DNA of 64,000 bases from Amycolatopsis kentuckyensis (GTDB taxonomy: Bacteria; Actinomycetota; Actinomycetes; Mycobacteriales; Pseudonocardiaceae). The position numbers were made by a program, and so were the translations under genes. Positions 18,451 to 27,021 of the stretch are shown one piece after another. The notes under the pieces were generated by a model. That model was not told the origin of the DNA and did not search any database. It worked only from the letters and a program-made list of their open reading frames with translations. Position 1 is the first letter of the stretch. The number at the start of each line of letters is the position of its first letter. The stretch is from positions 19,548 through 83,547 of the forward strand of contig NZ_MUMI01000094.1 in NCBI RefSeq assembly GCF_002155975.1. Reading direction: 5' to 3'.

Positions 18451-19451
18451 CGGGCGCCTCTTCCCGCGTCGGCGCCCTCACGGGCCTCCGACGGCGCCGC
18501 CGGGCCCGTGCGCACCGACGCGACGCCGTAGAGCGGCCGGTTCTGCACCTGGGAGTACGTGCGGCCGATGTAGCTGCCGAGCACGCCGAGCATGATGATC
18601 TGGATCCCGCCGAGGAAGAACATCGCGATCCCGAGGAACGCCCAGCCGGGCACCGCGGTCTCCGGCGCGAACAGCTTGACGCCGCCGACGTAGAGGACCC
18701 CGACGAAGCTCAGGAACGAGATCAGGTAGCCCATGCGCGTGATCATCCGCAGCGGCGTCACCGAGAAGCCGAGGATGCCGTCGGCGGCGAAGCGCAGCAT
18801 CTTGCGCAGCGGGTAGCCCGTGACGCCGGCGTGCCGCTTGTCGCGGTCGAACAGCACGGCCGTCTGCTTGAAGCCGATGTAGCTGACCAGCCCGCGCAGG
18901 AAGCGGTCGCGCTCGCGGTACTTGCGCAGCTCGTCGACCACCTTGCGGTCGATCAGCCGGAAGTCGCCGGTGTTCTTCGGGATGTCGACCGCGGCCATCT
19001 TCCGCAGGAACCAGTAGAACCCGCCGGCGGTGAGCTTCTTGAACGCCGAGTCCTGGCGCGAGCGGCGCTGCGCGTAGACGACGTCGTAGCCCTCTTCCCA
19101 CTTCTCGATCAGCTCGAGCGCCACCCGCGGCGGGTCCTGCATGTCGCTGTCCATGATGACGACGGCGTCCGCGTCGACCAGGTCCAGCCCGGCGGTGACG
19201 GCCATCTGGTGGCCGAAGTTGCGGGACAGCTCGACGACCGTGACCCGCTCGTCGCGGGCGCTGAGCTCGGTGAGCTTGGCCAGCGAGCCGTCCCGGCTGC
19301 CGTCGTCGACGTACAGGAAGCTGAAGTCGTACTTGCCGGCGAGGGGCGCGGTCACCTCGTCCACCGTCTTGTGCAGCAGGTCGATGTTCTCTTCCTCGTT
19401 GTAGATCGGGAAGATGAACGCCACCCGGCGGGTGATCGGCTCTGTGGGCAC
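18447..19451 (-). CDS. GT2 polyprenyl-phosphate glycosyltransferase (GtrB-like)
   Basis: 334 residues. N-terminal GT-A domain with FIFPIYNEEENI, FLYVDDGSRDGS and MDSDMQDPP, the nucleotide-sugar and DxD-type motifs; the C-terminal part holds two membrane hairpins (ISFLSFVGVLYVGG and FLGIAMFFLGGIQIIMLGVLG). This is the GtrB/DPM1 architecture that loads a sugar on polyprenyl phosphate. GTG start at 19451. First gene of the minus-strand glycosylation operon. Confidence 0.88.
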   Translation of the reverse strand: MPTEPITRRVAFIFPIYNEEENIDLLHKTVDEVTAPLAGKYDFSFLYVDDGSRDGSLAKLTELSARDERVTVVELSRNFGHQMAVTAGLDLVDADAVVIMDSDMQDPPRVALELIEKWEEGYDVVYAQRRSRQDSAFKKLTAGGFYWFLRKMAAVDIPKNTGDFRLIDRKVVDELRKYRERDRFLRGLVSYIGFKQTAVLFDRDKRHAGVTGYPLRKMLRFAADGILGFSVTPLRMITRMGYLISFLSFVGVLYVGGVKLFAPETAVPGWAFLGIAMFFLGGIQIIMLGVLGSYIGRTYSQVQNRPLYGVASVRTGPAAPSEAREGADAGRGAR

Positions 19452-19572
19452 TGCGGGGCTCCCCGGAGTTTCGGTGCGGAACGGTTCGGGCGGCGCCGTC
19501 GAGCAGGCGAATCCCCGACCCGGTGCCCTGCATCCTAGGAGATCGGGACGACCGTCACGTCAGGACCCGGGG

Positions 19573-20361
19573 TCAGCCCGCCGCGTCCGCCAGCCCGGCC
19601 ATCCGGCTCTCGGTGCCCTCGTGGCCGCCGAAGTGGACGACCACGGCGTCGGCCCCCGCGTCCCGGTAGGCGCGGACGTCGGCGGCGGTCGTCCGGGCGT
19701 CCTCCCGCCACTGCGCCCGCGCCGCCGCCCGGACCGGTCGCCCGCCGGCCAGCCGCCGCAGGGCCGTGACCCGCTCGCCGAACTCGGCGGGGGACAGGCC
19801 GGCGCTCTGCCAGGTCGTGCCGATCCGGGCGGCACGCCGCAGCGCGGCCGCCGAGTTGCCGCCGACGGTGATCGGCACCGGGCCCACCGGCCGGGGAGCG
19901 AAGTACCCGCCGCCGGGCCCGCGGCCGGTGCGGAACAGCTCGGCGAGCAGGTCGAGGGTGGCGTCGGTCCGCCGGCCCCGGGTGCCGAAGTCGGCGCCGA
20001 CCTCGGCGAACTCCGGCTCGTTCCAGCCGGTGCCGACGCCGAGGTCGAACCGGTGGCCGGTCAGCCGGTCGAGCGTCGCGACCTGCTTGGCCAGCGCGAA
20101 CGGCTCCCGCAGCGGCACGATCAGCACCGACGTCCCGAGCCGGATCCGGCTGGTCCGCGCGGCGATGTGCGCGAGGGTGACCAGCGGCTCGTACACCCCG
20201 CCGAACACCTCGCCGTAGGGGCTGGGCGGCAGCAGGTGGTCGGGCAGCCAGGCGGCGCGGTAGCCGAGGTCTTCGGCGACCCGGGCCAGCTCGGCGGGCC
20301 GGGCGGGGTCGAGGTCCGGCTGCTCGTTCGGCAGCACGGCTTCCAGGAAATCTCCGGTCAT
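19573..20361 (-). CDS. LLM-class F420-dependent oxidoreductase
   Basis: About 262 residues of a luciferase-like TIM barrel. LGYRAAWLPDHLLPP, SRIRLGTSVLIVPLREPFALAKQVATLD and FDLGVGTGWNEPEF are class signatures; members use reduced F420 (or FMN). ATG 20361 is preferred over ATG 20379 because a TAACGT -10 box (20374-20369) sits 7 bases upstream, suggesting a leaderless message. A strong palindrome overlaps this promoter. Substrate unknown. Confidence 0.85.
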   Translation of the reverse strand: MTGDFLEAVLPNEQPDLDPARPAELARVAEDLGYRAAWLPDHLLPPSPYGEVFGGVYEPLVTLAHIAARTSRIRLGTSVLIVPLREPFALAKQVATLDRLTGHRFDLGVGTGWNEPEFAEVGADFGTRGRRTDATLDLLAELFRTGRGPGGGYFAPRPVGPVPITVGGNSAAALRRAARIGTTWQSAGLSPAEFGERVTALRRLAGGRPVRAAARAQWREDARTTAADVRAYRDAGADAVVVHFGGHEGTESRMAGLADAAG

Positions 20362-20374
20362 GCCGCCGACGTTA

Positions 20375-20398
20375 GACATTCACATCGGTGTGAAGGTC
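20375..20398. promoter_or_regulatory. Palindromic operator in the LLM gene promoter
   Basis: TTCACA (20379-20384) and TGTGAA (20389-20394) around TCGG, with outer GAC/GTC arms, make a 24-base palindrome with one mismatched arm pair and one at the centre. It lies between a TTGACC -35-like element and the -10. Symmetry and position argue for a dimeric repressor; none is encoded next to it. Confidence 0.6.
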
Positions 20399-20544
20399 AA
20401 GCCCGGGCGGCCGCGTCCGGCTCGGGGTAGTTGTCGGCCAAACCGTGACGGTGCCTCGATACGCTGGACGCCGAAGGACCGGCGCGTGTCCTCACGGGGG
20501 AGTTCCGCCTGGTGTGCCAGGCTCGACGAGGTGAAGGACGACGA

Positions 20545-21411
20545 GTGAATCGGCAGCCGCTGCGCCTGGCCATCATCGAGGCCACCCGGATTCTCGAGCG
20601 CGCGGGCGTCGCCTCGCCGCGGTTCGACGCCGAGGTGATCGCCGCGCACGTGCTCGGGGTCGAACGCGGCCGGCTGCCGATGGTGCCGCTGGTCGACCCG
20701 CCGGTCATCGAGGCCATCGGCCAGCTCGTCCAGCAGCGCGCCAAGCGCATCCCGCTCCAGTACCTGACCGGCTGGGCCGCGCTCGGCGACATCACGGTCG
20801 CGGTCGGTGCCGGGGTGTTCGTCCCGCGGCCGGAGACCGAGCTGCTGCTCGAGTGGGGGGTCAAGTTCCTGCAGGGCCGGGAGTTCCCGGTGGTGGTGGA
20901 CCTGTGCACGGGCTCCGGCGCGCTGGCCCTGGCGGTGGCCCACGCCCGCCCGGACGCGGTGGTCTACGCGGTGGACATCGACCCACAGGCCCTGGCCTGG
21001 GCCCGCCACAACGCCGACGTCCACGCCGACGCGGGCAACACCCCCATCCGCCTGTATTCGGGCGACATCGGCGACCCGACGATGTTCGCCGAGCTCGACG
21101 GCCTGGTCGACCTGGTGCTCTGCAACCCGCCGTACGTCCCGGAGGGCACGCCGGTGCCGCCGGAGGTCGCGGAGCACGACCCGCCGCGCGCGGTGTTCGC
21201 GGAGGAGAGCGGCCTGGCGGTGATCCGCCACGCGATCGCGGCGGGCGCCCGCCTGCTGCGCCCGGGCGGCGGCCTGGCGATCGAGCACGACGACACGCAC
21301 GGTTCGGCGGTTCCGGCCCTGGTCCGGGCCCGCCGGGTGCTGACGGGCGTCGAGGGCCACGCGGACCTGACCGGCCGGGCGCGGTTCGTCACCGCCCGCC
21401 GGCTGGGCTGA
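20545..21411 (+). CDS. prmC: Release factor glutamine methyltransferase
   Basis: 288 residues. Methylates the GGQ glutamine of release factors. The N-terminal helical domain ends in QYLTGWAALGDITVAVGAGVFVPRPETELLL; the SAM site is VVDLCTGSGALALAVA and the catalytic motif is LCNPPYVPEG. GTG 20545 is chosen because GAAGGA lies 6 bases upstream; an in-frame extension to 20512 lacks a ribosome site. Separated from its substrate gene prfA by an insertion. Confidence 0.95.
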   Translation: MNRQPLRLAIIEATRILERAGVASPRFDAEVIAAHVLGVERGRLPMVPLVDPPVIEAIGQLVQQRAKRIPLQYLTGWAALGDITVAVGAGVFVPRPETELLLEWGVKFLQGREFPVVVDLCTGSGALALAVAHARPDAVVYAVDIDPQALAWARHNADVHADAGNTPIRLYSGDIGDPTMFAELDGLVDLVLCNPPYVPEGTPVPPEVAEHDPPRAVFAEESGLAVIRHAIAAGARLLRPGGGLAIEHDDTHGSAVPALVRARRVLTGVEGHADLTGRARFVTARRLG

Positions 21412-21414
21412 GCC

Positions 21415-21576
21415 GTGGCGGGGGACCTCGTCGTCGACCCGCCGGGGAAAGCGGACCTGGAGTTCCTGGACCGGCCGCCGAGCCGCGGGTCGCTGAGGCG
21501 GGTCGTCGGCTTCGTCGCCGACGAGGTCGAGGACCCGGCACTGGCTGCCGACCTGCGGGAGTTCGTGGCCGGCTGA
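21415..21576 (+). CDS. Small hypothetical protein
   Basis: 53 codons starting with GTG 4 bases after the prmC stop: VAGDLVVDPPGKADLEFL, then SLRRVVGFVADEVEDPAL, ending REFVAG. Third positions are strongly GC and composition is acidic, as expected of coding DNA here. I recognise no family. It could also be a fragment of a longer gene. Confidence 0.4.
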   Translation: MAGDLVVDPPGKADLEFLDRPPSRGSLRRVVGFVADEVEDPALAADLREFVAG

Positions 21577-21607
21577 CGGCTGATGGCGCAGCCGGAAGCG
21601 AGCCGGC

Positions 21608-21644
21608 GGGGGCGCCCCCCGTCTTCCACGCTACCGGCGGCCAC
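21608..21644 (-). repeat. Inverted repeat copy, left of the M6 protease
   Basis: A 37-base block whose reverse complement matches 23833-23868 with three mismatches (all transitions) and one extra G. It contains the self-complementary GGGGGCGCCCCC core next to a GCCGGTA-CGTGGAA segment. Confidence 0.6.
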
Positions 21645-21708
21645 CGACAGTTCCGGGCAGCCCGGAGGGGCGCGGACCAGGTTGTCCACAACCCCTCCGG
21701 GCCACTCG

Positions 21709-23682
21709 CTAGAAGCCGAACGCCGTGCAGCTGGCCGTCGCGGTCTTCGACGGGTCGCTCACCGATGTCGCCGTCAGCTTCACCCGCGCCGCCAGGTCGC
21801 CGCCCTGGCCGCGCTTCGCGTACGCCGGGACCTTCACGTGGCCGCCGAACTTCGCCGTCGCCAGCTCGTTCGGCAGCCTGACCTCCCAGCCCTTCGCGTC
21901 CGTCGACACGCTCAGCCGGTAGGTGTCGCTGTCGTACGGGGCTTTCGCGCCGCGCGCCGCGCCCGTGTTGAGCAGGCCGAAGTCGCACGTCGCCAGGCCG
22001 CCGCGGGCGATGGCCGGCAGGGCCGGGGTCAGGGCCGCCCCGCGGGCCTGGCTGCCCGAGCCGTCCAGGGACGCCACCGTCACCGAGTACGACAGGATCC
22101 CGCGGCGGTCGCGGGCCAGGTCCGTGATCAGGAACCGCAGCCGGTTGGCCTCGTCGGTGTACTCGTACGGGCTCGCCGCTTCGGTGCCCGCCTTGAACAG
22201 GGCGTCGTTGAGCTGGCGGTAGTCACCGATGGTGATCTTGACCGGCGTGCCGTCCGGCTTCGTGTAGTCGGTGATGCCGATGTCCTGCGGGTTGGCGTCG
22301 ATCACCCAGTCGAAGGGGGCGTTGTCCTTGTTCTTCGTCTTCGTGATCAGCACGCCGGAGTCGGGCGTGAAGGAGTCCGCGCCCATCCGGTCGACGACCT
22401 CGAGGGTGTAATTGTCGTAGCCGCCGCCGTCGCAGAACGGGTCGGTCGCCCGGTCGCACTTCGGTGCCTTGTCACCGCCGGTGAGCTTGATGTTCAGGCC
22501 GGTGAACGCGCCGGGCTGCGCTTCGGTCTCGCGGGCCGTCAGCCGGGCCGTGACCGGGCCGGTCTTCGCCAGTTCGTCGCGGTCGAGCTGGAGCACGTCC
22601 GCCGGGTCGACGATGCCGAGCTTCAGCTTGTTGCGCAGCTGGTGCTGGGCGCCCATCGAACTGCCCTGCGTCGCCGGGATCTGCCAGCGGGTGTGCGGGC
22701 CGCCGGGCCCGTTGAACGTGCCGCGCGACAGCATGTCCCACGGCCCGCTGTAGCTGCGGGACGGCGGGACGCCGAACGGGTTGTTGTAGTTGTCGCCGAT
22801 GCCCAGGATGTGGCTGAACTCGTGGGCGTAGGTCGACTGGCCCGAGCTCTCGGCCTGCACCGAGCTGCCGTTCTGGGCGTTCGGCCAGATGCTGGCCGCC
22901 GACGCCCACGACGTCCACGGCACGTACCGGGTGGCCGCGTAGTTGGGCAGGTCGTGGTTGGGTGGCCCGAAGCTGTCGGGCACGTTCTCCTTGGTGCCGA
23001 ACTTCATTTCGCCGAACTCCTGCCAGGTCGAGCTTTCGTCCTGGCCGGCGGAGAGGTAGAAGACGAAGTCGAACTGGTTCGCGGTGTCGCCGACCTCGGC
23101 GCGCCAGGCGTCCCCGGCGTCCTTGCGGATGTCACGGGCGCAGTTCGCGCCGGGCGGGCAGGCGCTCGGCTGGAACTCCATGCCGTACTCGTAGGACTTC
23201 CCGGGCATCCGGTACGGCCCGAACGCGGTCAGCTGCACGCCGAACCGGCCGCCGGAGTCCTCCATCCAGTACTCGTTGATGGTGTGGCCGTTGTTGAGGG
23301 CTTCGGGTTTGTTGAGGAAGTCCTGGTAGTACCGGGCGACATCGGCCCGCGGGATGTTCGCGGCGGTGGGCGCGGGGTTGCCGAACACGGTCGAGTTCGC
23401 CGGCTTCGTGACGACGAAGTCCTGATCCGGGTAGTCGGCGAGGACGACGGCGCCCTTGAAGGTGCGCTGGGTGGGTTTCAGGGTGGGGTCGGCCCAGTTG
23501 GTACCGGGGACCTTGCGGTAGTCGGACCAGGTCATGTGGTCCTGGTTCTCCCAGCGCGCGGCATCGATCGGGGCGGGCCAGCCACGGGTGAGCGGCTCCG
23601 CCGACGCGGTCCCGGCACCGAGCCCGGACAGAACGGCAACGGCGGCGAGCAGGGCGAGCGCTTTCGGGGTTCTGGGGCGCAT
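21709..23682 (-). CDS. Secreted M6 family metalloprotease (immune inhibitor A type)
   Basis: 657 residues. Signal peptide (MRPRTPK, core ALALLAAVAVLSGLGAG, cut after ASA) then a propeptide-like region and a zinc metalloprotease domain. The HExxH motif is in TYAHEFSHILGIGDNY (near residues 287-291) and the Met-turn region is GPWDMLSRG. The C-terminal ~250 residues look like beta-rich domains and end in an exported-domain fold with Cys pairs. The family digests host or environmental proteins. ATG 23682 with GAAGGAG 7 bases upstream. It stands alone, divergent from sua5, between two inverted repeat copies. Confidence 0.88.
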   Translation of the reverse strand: MRPRTPKALALLAAVAVLSGLGAGTASAEPLTRGWPAPIDAARWENQDHMTWSDYRKVPGTNWADPTLKPTQRTFKGAVVLADYPDQDFVVTKPANSTVFGNPAPTAANIPRADVARYYQDFLNKPEALNNGHTINEYWMEDSGGRFGVQLTAFGPYRMPGKSYEYGMEFQPSACPPGANCARDIRKDAGDAWRAEVGDTANQFDFVFYLSAGQDESSTWQEFGEMKFGTKENVPDSFGPPNHDLPNYAATRYVPWTSWASAASIWPNAQNGSSVQAESSGQSTYAHEFSHILGIGDNYNNPFGVPPSRSYSGPWDMLSRGTFNGPGGPHTRWQIPATQGSSMGAQHQLRNKLKLGIVDPADVLQLDRDELAKTGPVTARLTARETEAQPGAFTGLNIKLTGGDKAPKCDRATDPFCDGGGYDNYTLEVVDRMGADSFTPDSGVLITKTKNKDNAPFDWVIDANPQDIGITDYTKPDGTPVKITIGDYRQLNDALFKAGTEAASPYEYTDEANRLRFLITDLARDRRGILSYSVTVASLDGSGSQARGAALTPALPAIARGGLATCDFGLLNTGAARGAKAPYDSDTYRLSVSTDAKGWEVRLPNELATAKFGGHVKVPAYAKRGQGGDLAARVKLTATSVSDPSKTATASCTAFGF

Positions 23683-24104
23683 GTGCGGCTCCTTCACTGG
23701 GAACCCACGGGGGTGGTGGTTCCCGAAGATCGACCGTATTGAGCCCCGCTGTCGCGGTTCTGCCTCGCGGCGAGGTTTACCCGCTTGCCCCACGACGAAA
23801 GTCTGGCCGGTTGTCACCCCCGCGGCGGGCGTGTGGTCGCCGGTAACGTGGAAAACGGGGGCGCCCCCAAGACGCCGGGCCGCGTGCAGCCCGCGACGGC
23901 AGCGAAGCCTGGCCGGGGCCGCTGGACCGTCCGCACGCGCGCCGCCCGCAAAGCTCGGCCCGCCCAGCCGCCGCAGCGCCCACCCCGGAACAGCTCCCCG
24001 CAAACCCGCCGAAGCGGACCAGGGTCACCACGACCGGGCACAGGCTGCGAGCCGGTGTGACGCGGCGAACGTGCCCGCGGACGGCCGGACTACTCTTGGC
24101 GCCC
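23683..24104. other. 422-base region between the protease and sua5
   Basis: Holds the protease ribosome site and promoter, the right inverted repeat copy (23833-23868) and the sua5 -10 box. Short frames here have no ribosome site or recognisable family and I do not call a gene. Confidence 0.5.
23833..23868 (+). repeat. Inverted repeat copy, right of the M6 protease
   Basis: Matches the reverse complement of 21608-21644. Core GGGGGCGCCCCC at the right end, preceded by GTCGCCGGTAACGTGGAA. Confidence 0.6.
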
Positions 24105-24755
24105 ATGAGCGTGGTCTACGACTGCAGCAAGCGGGAGACCCGGGCCGATGGGCTGGCCGCCGCCGCCGGGGCGGTCCGGTCGAGCCGGCTCGTCGTCCTG
24201 CCGACCGATACCGTCTACGGGATCGGGGCCGATGCCTTCGACGCCGGCGCCGTCCAGGCGCTGCTGCGTGCCAAGAACCGCGGGCCGGACATGCCCGTCG
24301 GCGTGCTCGTCGGCTCGTGGTCCACTGTGGACGGCCTGGTGCTCGGCGTGCCGCCGCAGGCCCGGGCGCTCATCGAAGCCTTCTGGCCCGGCGACCTCTC
24401 CATCGTGCTGCCGCACGCGCCGAGCCTGCAGTGGAACCTCGGCGACGCCCGCGGCACCGTGATGCTCCGGATGCCGCTGCACCCCGTGGCCCTCGAACTG
24501 CTGCGCGACGTCGGGCCGATGGCCGTCTCGAGCGCGAACGTCTCCGGGCGGCCTCCGGCCAGCACCGCGCAGGAGGCGCAGGAACAGCTCGGCGACTCGG
24601 TCGCGGTGTACCTCGACGGCGGCTCGAGCGGCGAGGCCGTCGCGTCGAGCATCGTGGACCTCACCGGCACCGAACCCGTCGTGCTGCGCGAGGGCGCGGT
24701 GGGCAAGGAGGCCATCGCGGAGGTGCTCGGTGTGCCCGCGGAATCCTTGGCCTGA
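24105..24755 (+). CDS. sua5: L-threonylcarbamoyladenylate synthase
   Basis: 216 residues, Sua5/YrdC/YwlC family. Makes threonylcarbamoyl-AMP from threonine, bicarbonate and ATP for the t6A37 modification of tRNAs. Signatures: VVLPTDTVYGIGADAF, FWPGDLSIVLPH, MPLHPVALELL and PMAVSSANVSGRP. TACTCT at 24091-24096 is 8 bases before ATG 24105, suggesting a leaderless message. The neighbours prmC, wecA and atpI are the usual actinobacterial order. Confidence 0.94.
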   Translation: MSVVYDCSKRETRADGLAAAAGAVRSSRLVVLPTDTVYGIGADAFDAGAVQALLRAKNRGPDMPVGVLVGSWSTVDGLVLGVPPQARALIEAFWPGDLSIVLPHAPSLQWNLGDARGTVMLRMPLHPVALELLRDVGPMAVSSANVSGRPPASTAQEAQEQLGDSVAVYLDGGSSGEAVASSIVDLTGTEPVVLREGAVGKEAIAEVLGVPAESLA

Positions 24756-24829
24756 AGCCGGATCACGACGGAAACCGCGACACGATAGCGTGTCGCGGGT
24801 GACCCCGACCCCGCGAGCGTGACGTCCCC

Positions 24830-25987
24830 GTGCCGCCCACATCCGGTCTGCTCCCCATCCGGGAATACATCCTCGTCGCGCTGACCGCGACGGCCGTGAC
24901 CTACCTGCTCACCGGCGTCGTGCGCCGGGTCGCGATCCGCGTCGGCGCGATCGCCAACCCGCGCGCCCGCGACGTGCACGTCGCCCCGATCCCGCGGATG
25001 GGCGGGGTCGGCATCTTCCTCGGCGTCGCCGGCGCGATGGGCCTGGCCCACCAGCTGCCCGCGCTGTCGCACGGCTTCGACGCCTCGTTCGACTCGGTCG
25101 GCGTGCTGCTCGCCGCCGGCGTGATCTCGCTGATCGGCGCGCTCGACGACCGGTTCGAACTCGACGCCTGGACGAAACTGGCCGGCCAGGTCATGTGCGC
25201 CGGGATCCTGGTCATCTTCGGCGTGCAGTGGGTGTCGTTCTGGGTGCCGTGGGGCGGCACCGGCGGCTCGTTCGGCTCGGTGCTGGTGCTCGACAAGAAC
25301 CAGGGCGCGCTGCTCACCGTCGTGATGGTCGTCGTCATGGTCAACGCGATGAACTTCGTCGACGGCCTCGACGGGCTGGCCGGCGGCCTCGGCTTCATCG
25401 CCGCCACCGCCACCTGCGCGTTCTCGCTCGGCCTGCTCGACAGCTCCGGCGGCGACGTCGGCACCTACCCGCCCGCGCTGATCGCGGCCACGCTCGCCGG
25501 CGCCTGTCTGGGCTTCCTGCCGTACAACTTCCAGCCCGCCAAGATATTCATGGGCGACTCCGGCTCGATGATGATCGGCCTGATGCTCGCCGGCGCGACG
25601 ACGTCGGCGTCCGGGCGCGTGCCGTACCCGCAGTTCAGCGGCAAGGACGCGATCGCGCTGCTCTCGCCGCTGGTGGTCGTGGCGGCGGTGCTGTTCGTGC
25701 CGATGCTCGACCTGATCATGGCGGTCGTCCGGCGCACCCGGCGCGGCGAAAGCCCGTTCGCCGCCGACAAGATGCACCTCCACCACCGGCTGCTGGAGAT
25801 CGGCCACTCCCAGCGGCGCGCGGTCCTGCTCATCTACTTGTGGGCCGGGATCCTCGCCTTCGGCGCGGTGTCGGTGACGCTGTTCGACGACGCCGCGGCG
25901 CTGTGGATCATCGGGATCGGGCTGGTCTTCGCGGTGGTCGTCTCGATCGTCCCGCGGCTGCGCTCGCGCAACCAGCCGGGCACCTGA
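24830..25987 (+). CDS. wecA: Decaprenyl-phosphate GlcNAc-1-phosphate transferase (WecA-like)
   Basis: 385 residues, about 11 membrane segments, MraY/WecA family. NAMNFVDGLDGLAGGLGF is the conserved Mg-binding loop, FMGDSGSMMIGLML and the His-rich loop MHLHHRLLEIGHS are also present. The enzyme loads GlcNAc-1-phosphate on polyprenyl phosphate; in mycolata it starts arabinogalactan linker synthesis. GTG 24830 is the only start near the family N-terminus. Conserved location between sua5 and atpI. Confidence 0.9.
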   Translation: MPPTSGLLPIREYILVALTATAVTYLLTGVVRRVAIRVGAIANPRARDVHVAPIPRMGGVGIFLGVAGAMGLAHQLPALSHGFDASFDSVGVLLAAGVISLIGALDDRFELDAWTKLAGQVMCAGILVIFGVQWVSFWVPWGGTGGSFGSVLVLDKNQGALLTVVMVVVMVNAMNFVDGLDGLAGGLGFIAATATCAFSLGLLDSSGGDVGTYPPALIAATLAGACLGFLPYNFQPAKIFMGDSGSMMIGLMLAGATTSASGRVPYPQFSGKDAIALLSPLVVVAAVLFVPMLDLIMAVVRRTRRGESPFAADKMHLHHRLLEIGHSQRRAVLLIYLWAGILAFGAVSVTLFDDAAALWIIGIGLVFAVVVSIVPRLRSRNQPGT

Positions 25988-26034
25988 CCGGCCGGGTTCT
26001 CTACACTCGGGTGGTAACCGAGCAGGGAGCCAGT

Positions 26035-26478
26035 GTGAGCGAAGCCGAAACGCACGAGCAGGAGAACCCGCACGCCAAGGTGGTGCTGCAGGCGGCCCGC
26101 GCGATGACGAAAGCCTCGCTGCTGGTGACCCCGCCCGCGGTGCTGGTGTGCATCGCGCTGTTCAGCATCCTCAACGGACTGCCCGGCTTCCTGGGCTCGC
26201 TCGTCGGCGGGGTGCTCGCGATGCTGGCGTCGCTGTCCACGCTGGGCATGATGAAGTTCAGCGCGGGCCAGGACCCGATGTTCGTCATGGTCATCGCGCT
26301 CGGCGGGTACGTCGTGAAGGTCGTCCTGCTCTTCGGGGCGCTGACGCTGCTGAAGGGCGTCACCGCACTGCACCCGATGTCGCTCGGCATCACGATGATC
26401 GTGGCCATCATGCTCGCCGCCGCGGCCGAGTTCGCCGCCTTCCGCAAGACCAAGATCCCGACGATCATCCCGTCCTGA
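26035..26478 (+). CDS. atpI: ATP synthase subunit I-like membrane protein
   Basis: 147 residues with four membrane segments (LLVTPPAVLVCIALFSIL, LVGGVLAMLASLSTLGMM, FVMVIALGGYVVKVVLLFG, GITMIVAIMLAAAAEFAA). Position before atpB and topology fit the AtpI-like protein that helps c-ring assembly. GTG 26035; AGGGAG upstream; -10 TACACT at 26002-26007. Confidence 0.75.
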   Translation: MSEAETHEQENPHAKVVLQAARAMTKASLLVTPPAVLVCIALFSILNGLPGFLGSLVGGVLAMLASLSTLGMMKFSAGQDPMFVMVIALGGYVVKVVLLFGALTLLKGVTALHPMSLGITMIVAIMLAAAAEFAAFRKTKIPTIIPS

Positions 26479-27021
26479 CGCCGTCCGTTTCGTCGCGGAC
26501 CTCCGTTACTCTTCGTGCATCCGCGTGCGGCCGCTTGAGTGTGATCGGGACCACAAAAGTGCGCCTTCGTGCGCGGGTGCGGACAGTGACCGGGACCCCG
26601 CCGGAGCCGGTGCCTGCGGCGTTCCGGATCCGGTCCCGGCGTGCACCGGACCTGGGTCCCGGGACGACCCGGGACCTAAGTCCTGGGCTGATCGGTTGGT
26701 TAGGAGTACGCCTGTCCGGCACTGATTGACCTGCTGGTATGGTCCGCGTCAAGGGTGGCGGCCTCGACCGCGCACTCCCTCAGACGAACCGCGATCAGCA
26801 GTGTGGCGACCGTGTAGTTCCGCCGTCCGGCCGCTGGTCCGAAGTAGACCGCAGGGCAGTGTTCACGCGAGACAACCCCGTGTGCAGAACGTGAAGCCGT
26901 GTTCAGCGCACGGTGGGGCAGCCGCCTCCGACGTCCCGATACGTATCGGGTACGTTAAGTCCAGATCGTGACGATTCCCCCGGCGGAGTGAACGCCGGCC
27001 GGGAGAACCGGAAGGAGCCCA
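26479..27021 (+). other. 540-base leader of the atp operon
   Basis: No gene supported. It contains a perfect 16-base palindrome (26935-26950), a possible -10 TACGTT (26951-26956) and the atpB ribosome site GAAGGAG (27011-27017). The rest is unexplained non-coding DNA separating atpI from atpB. Confidence 0.55.
26935..26950. promoter_or_regulatory. Perfect palindrome upstream of atpB
   Basis: CCCGATACGTATCGGG is fully self-complementary and directly precedes the -10 candidate TACGTT, about 70 bases before atpB. Placement suggests a repressor or activator site for the ATP synthase operon. Confidence 0.5.

Noticed and set aside
23785..24060. 91-codon frame between the protease and sua5
   Set aside because: Arg/Pro/Ala-rich, no ribosome site, runs through the repeat copy.
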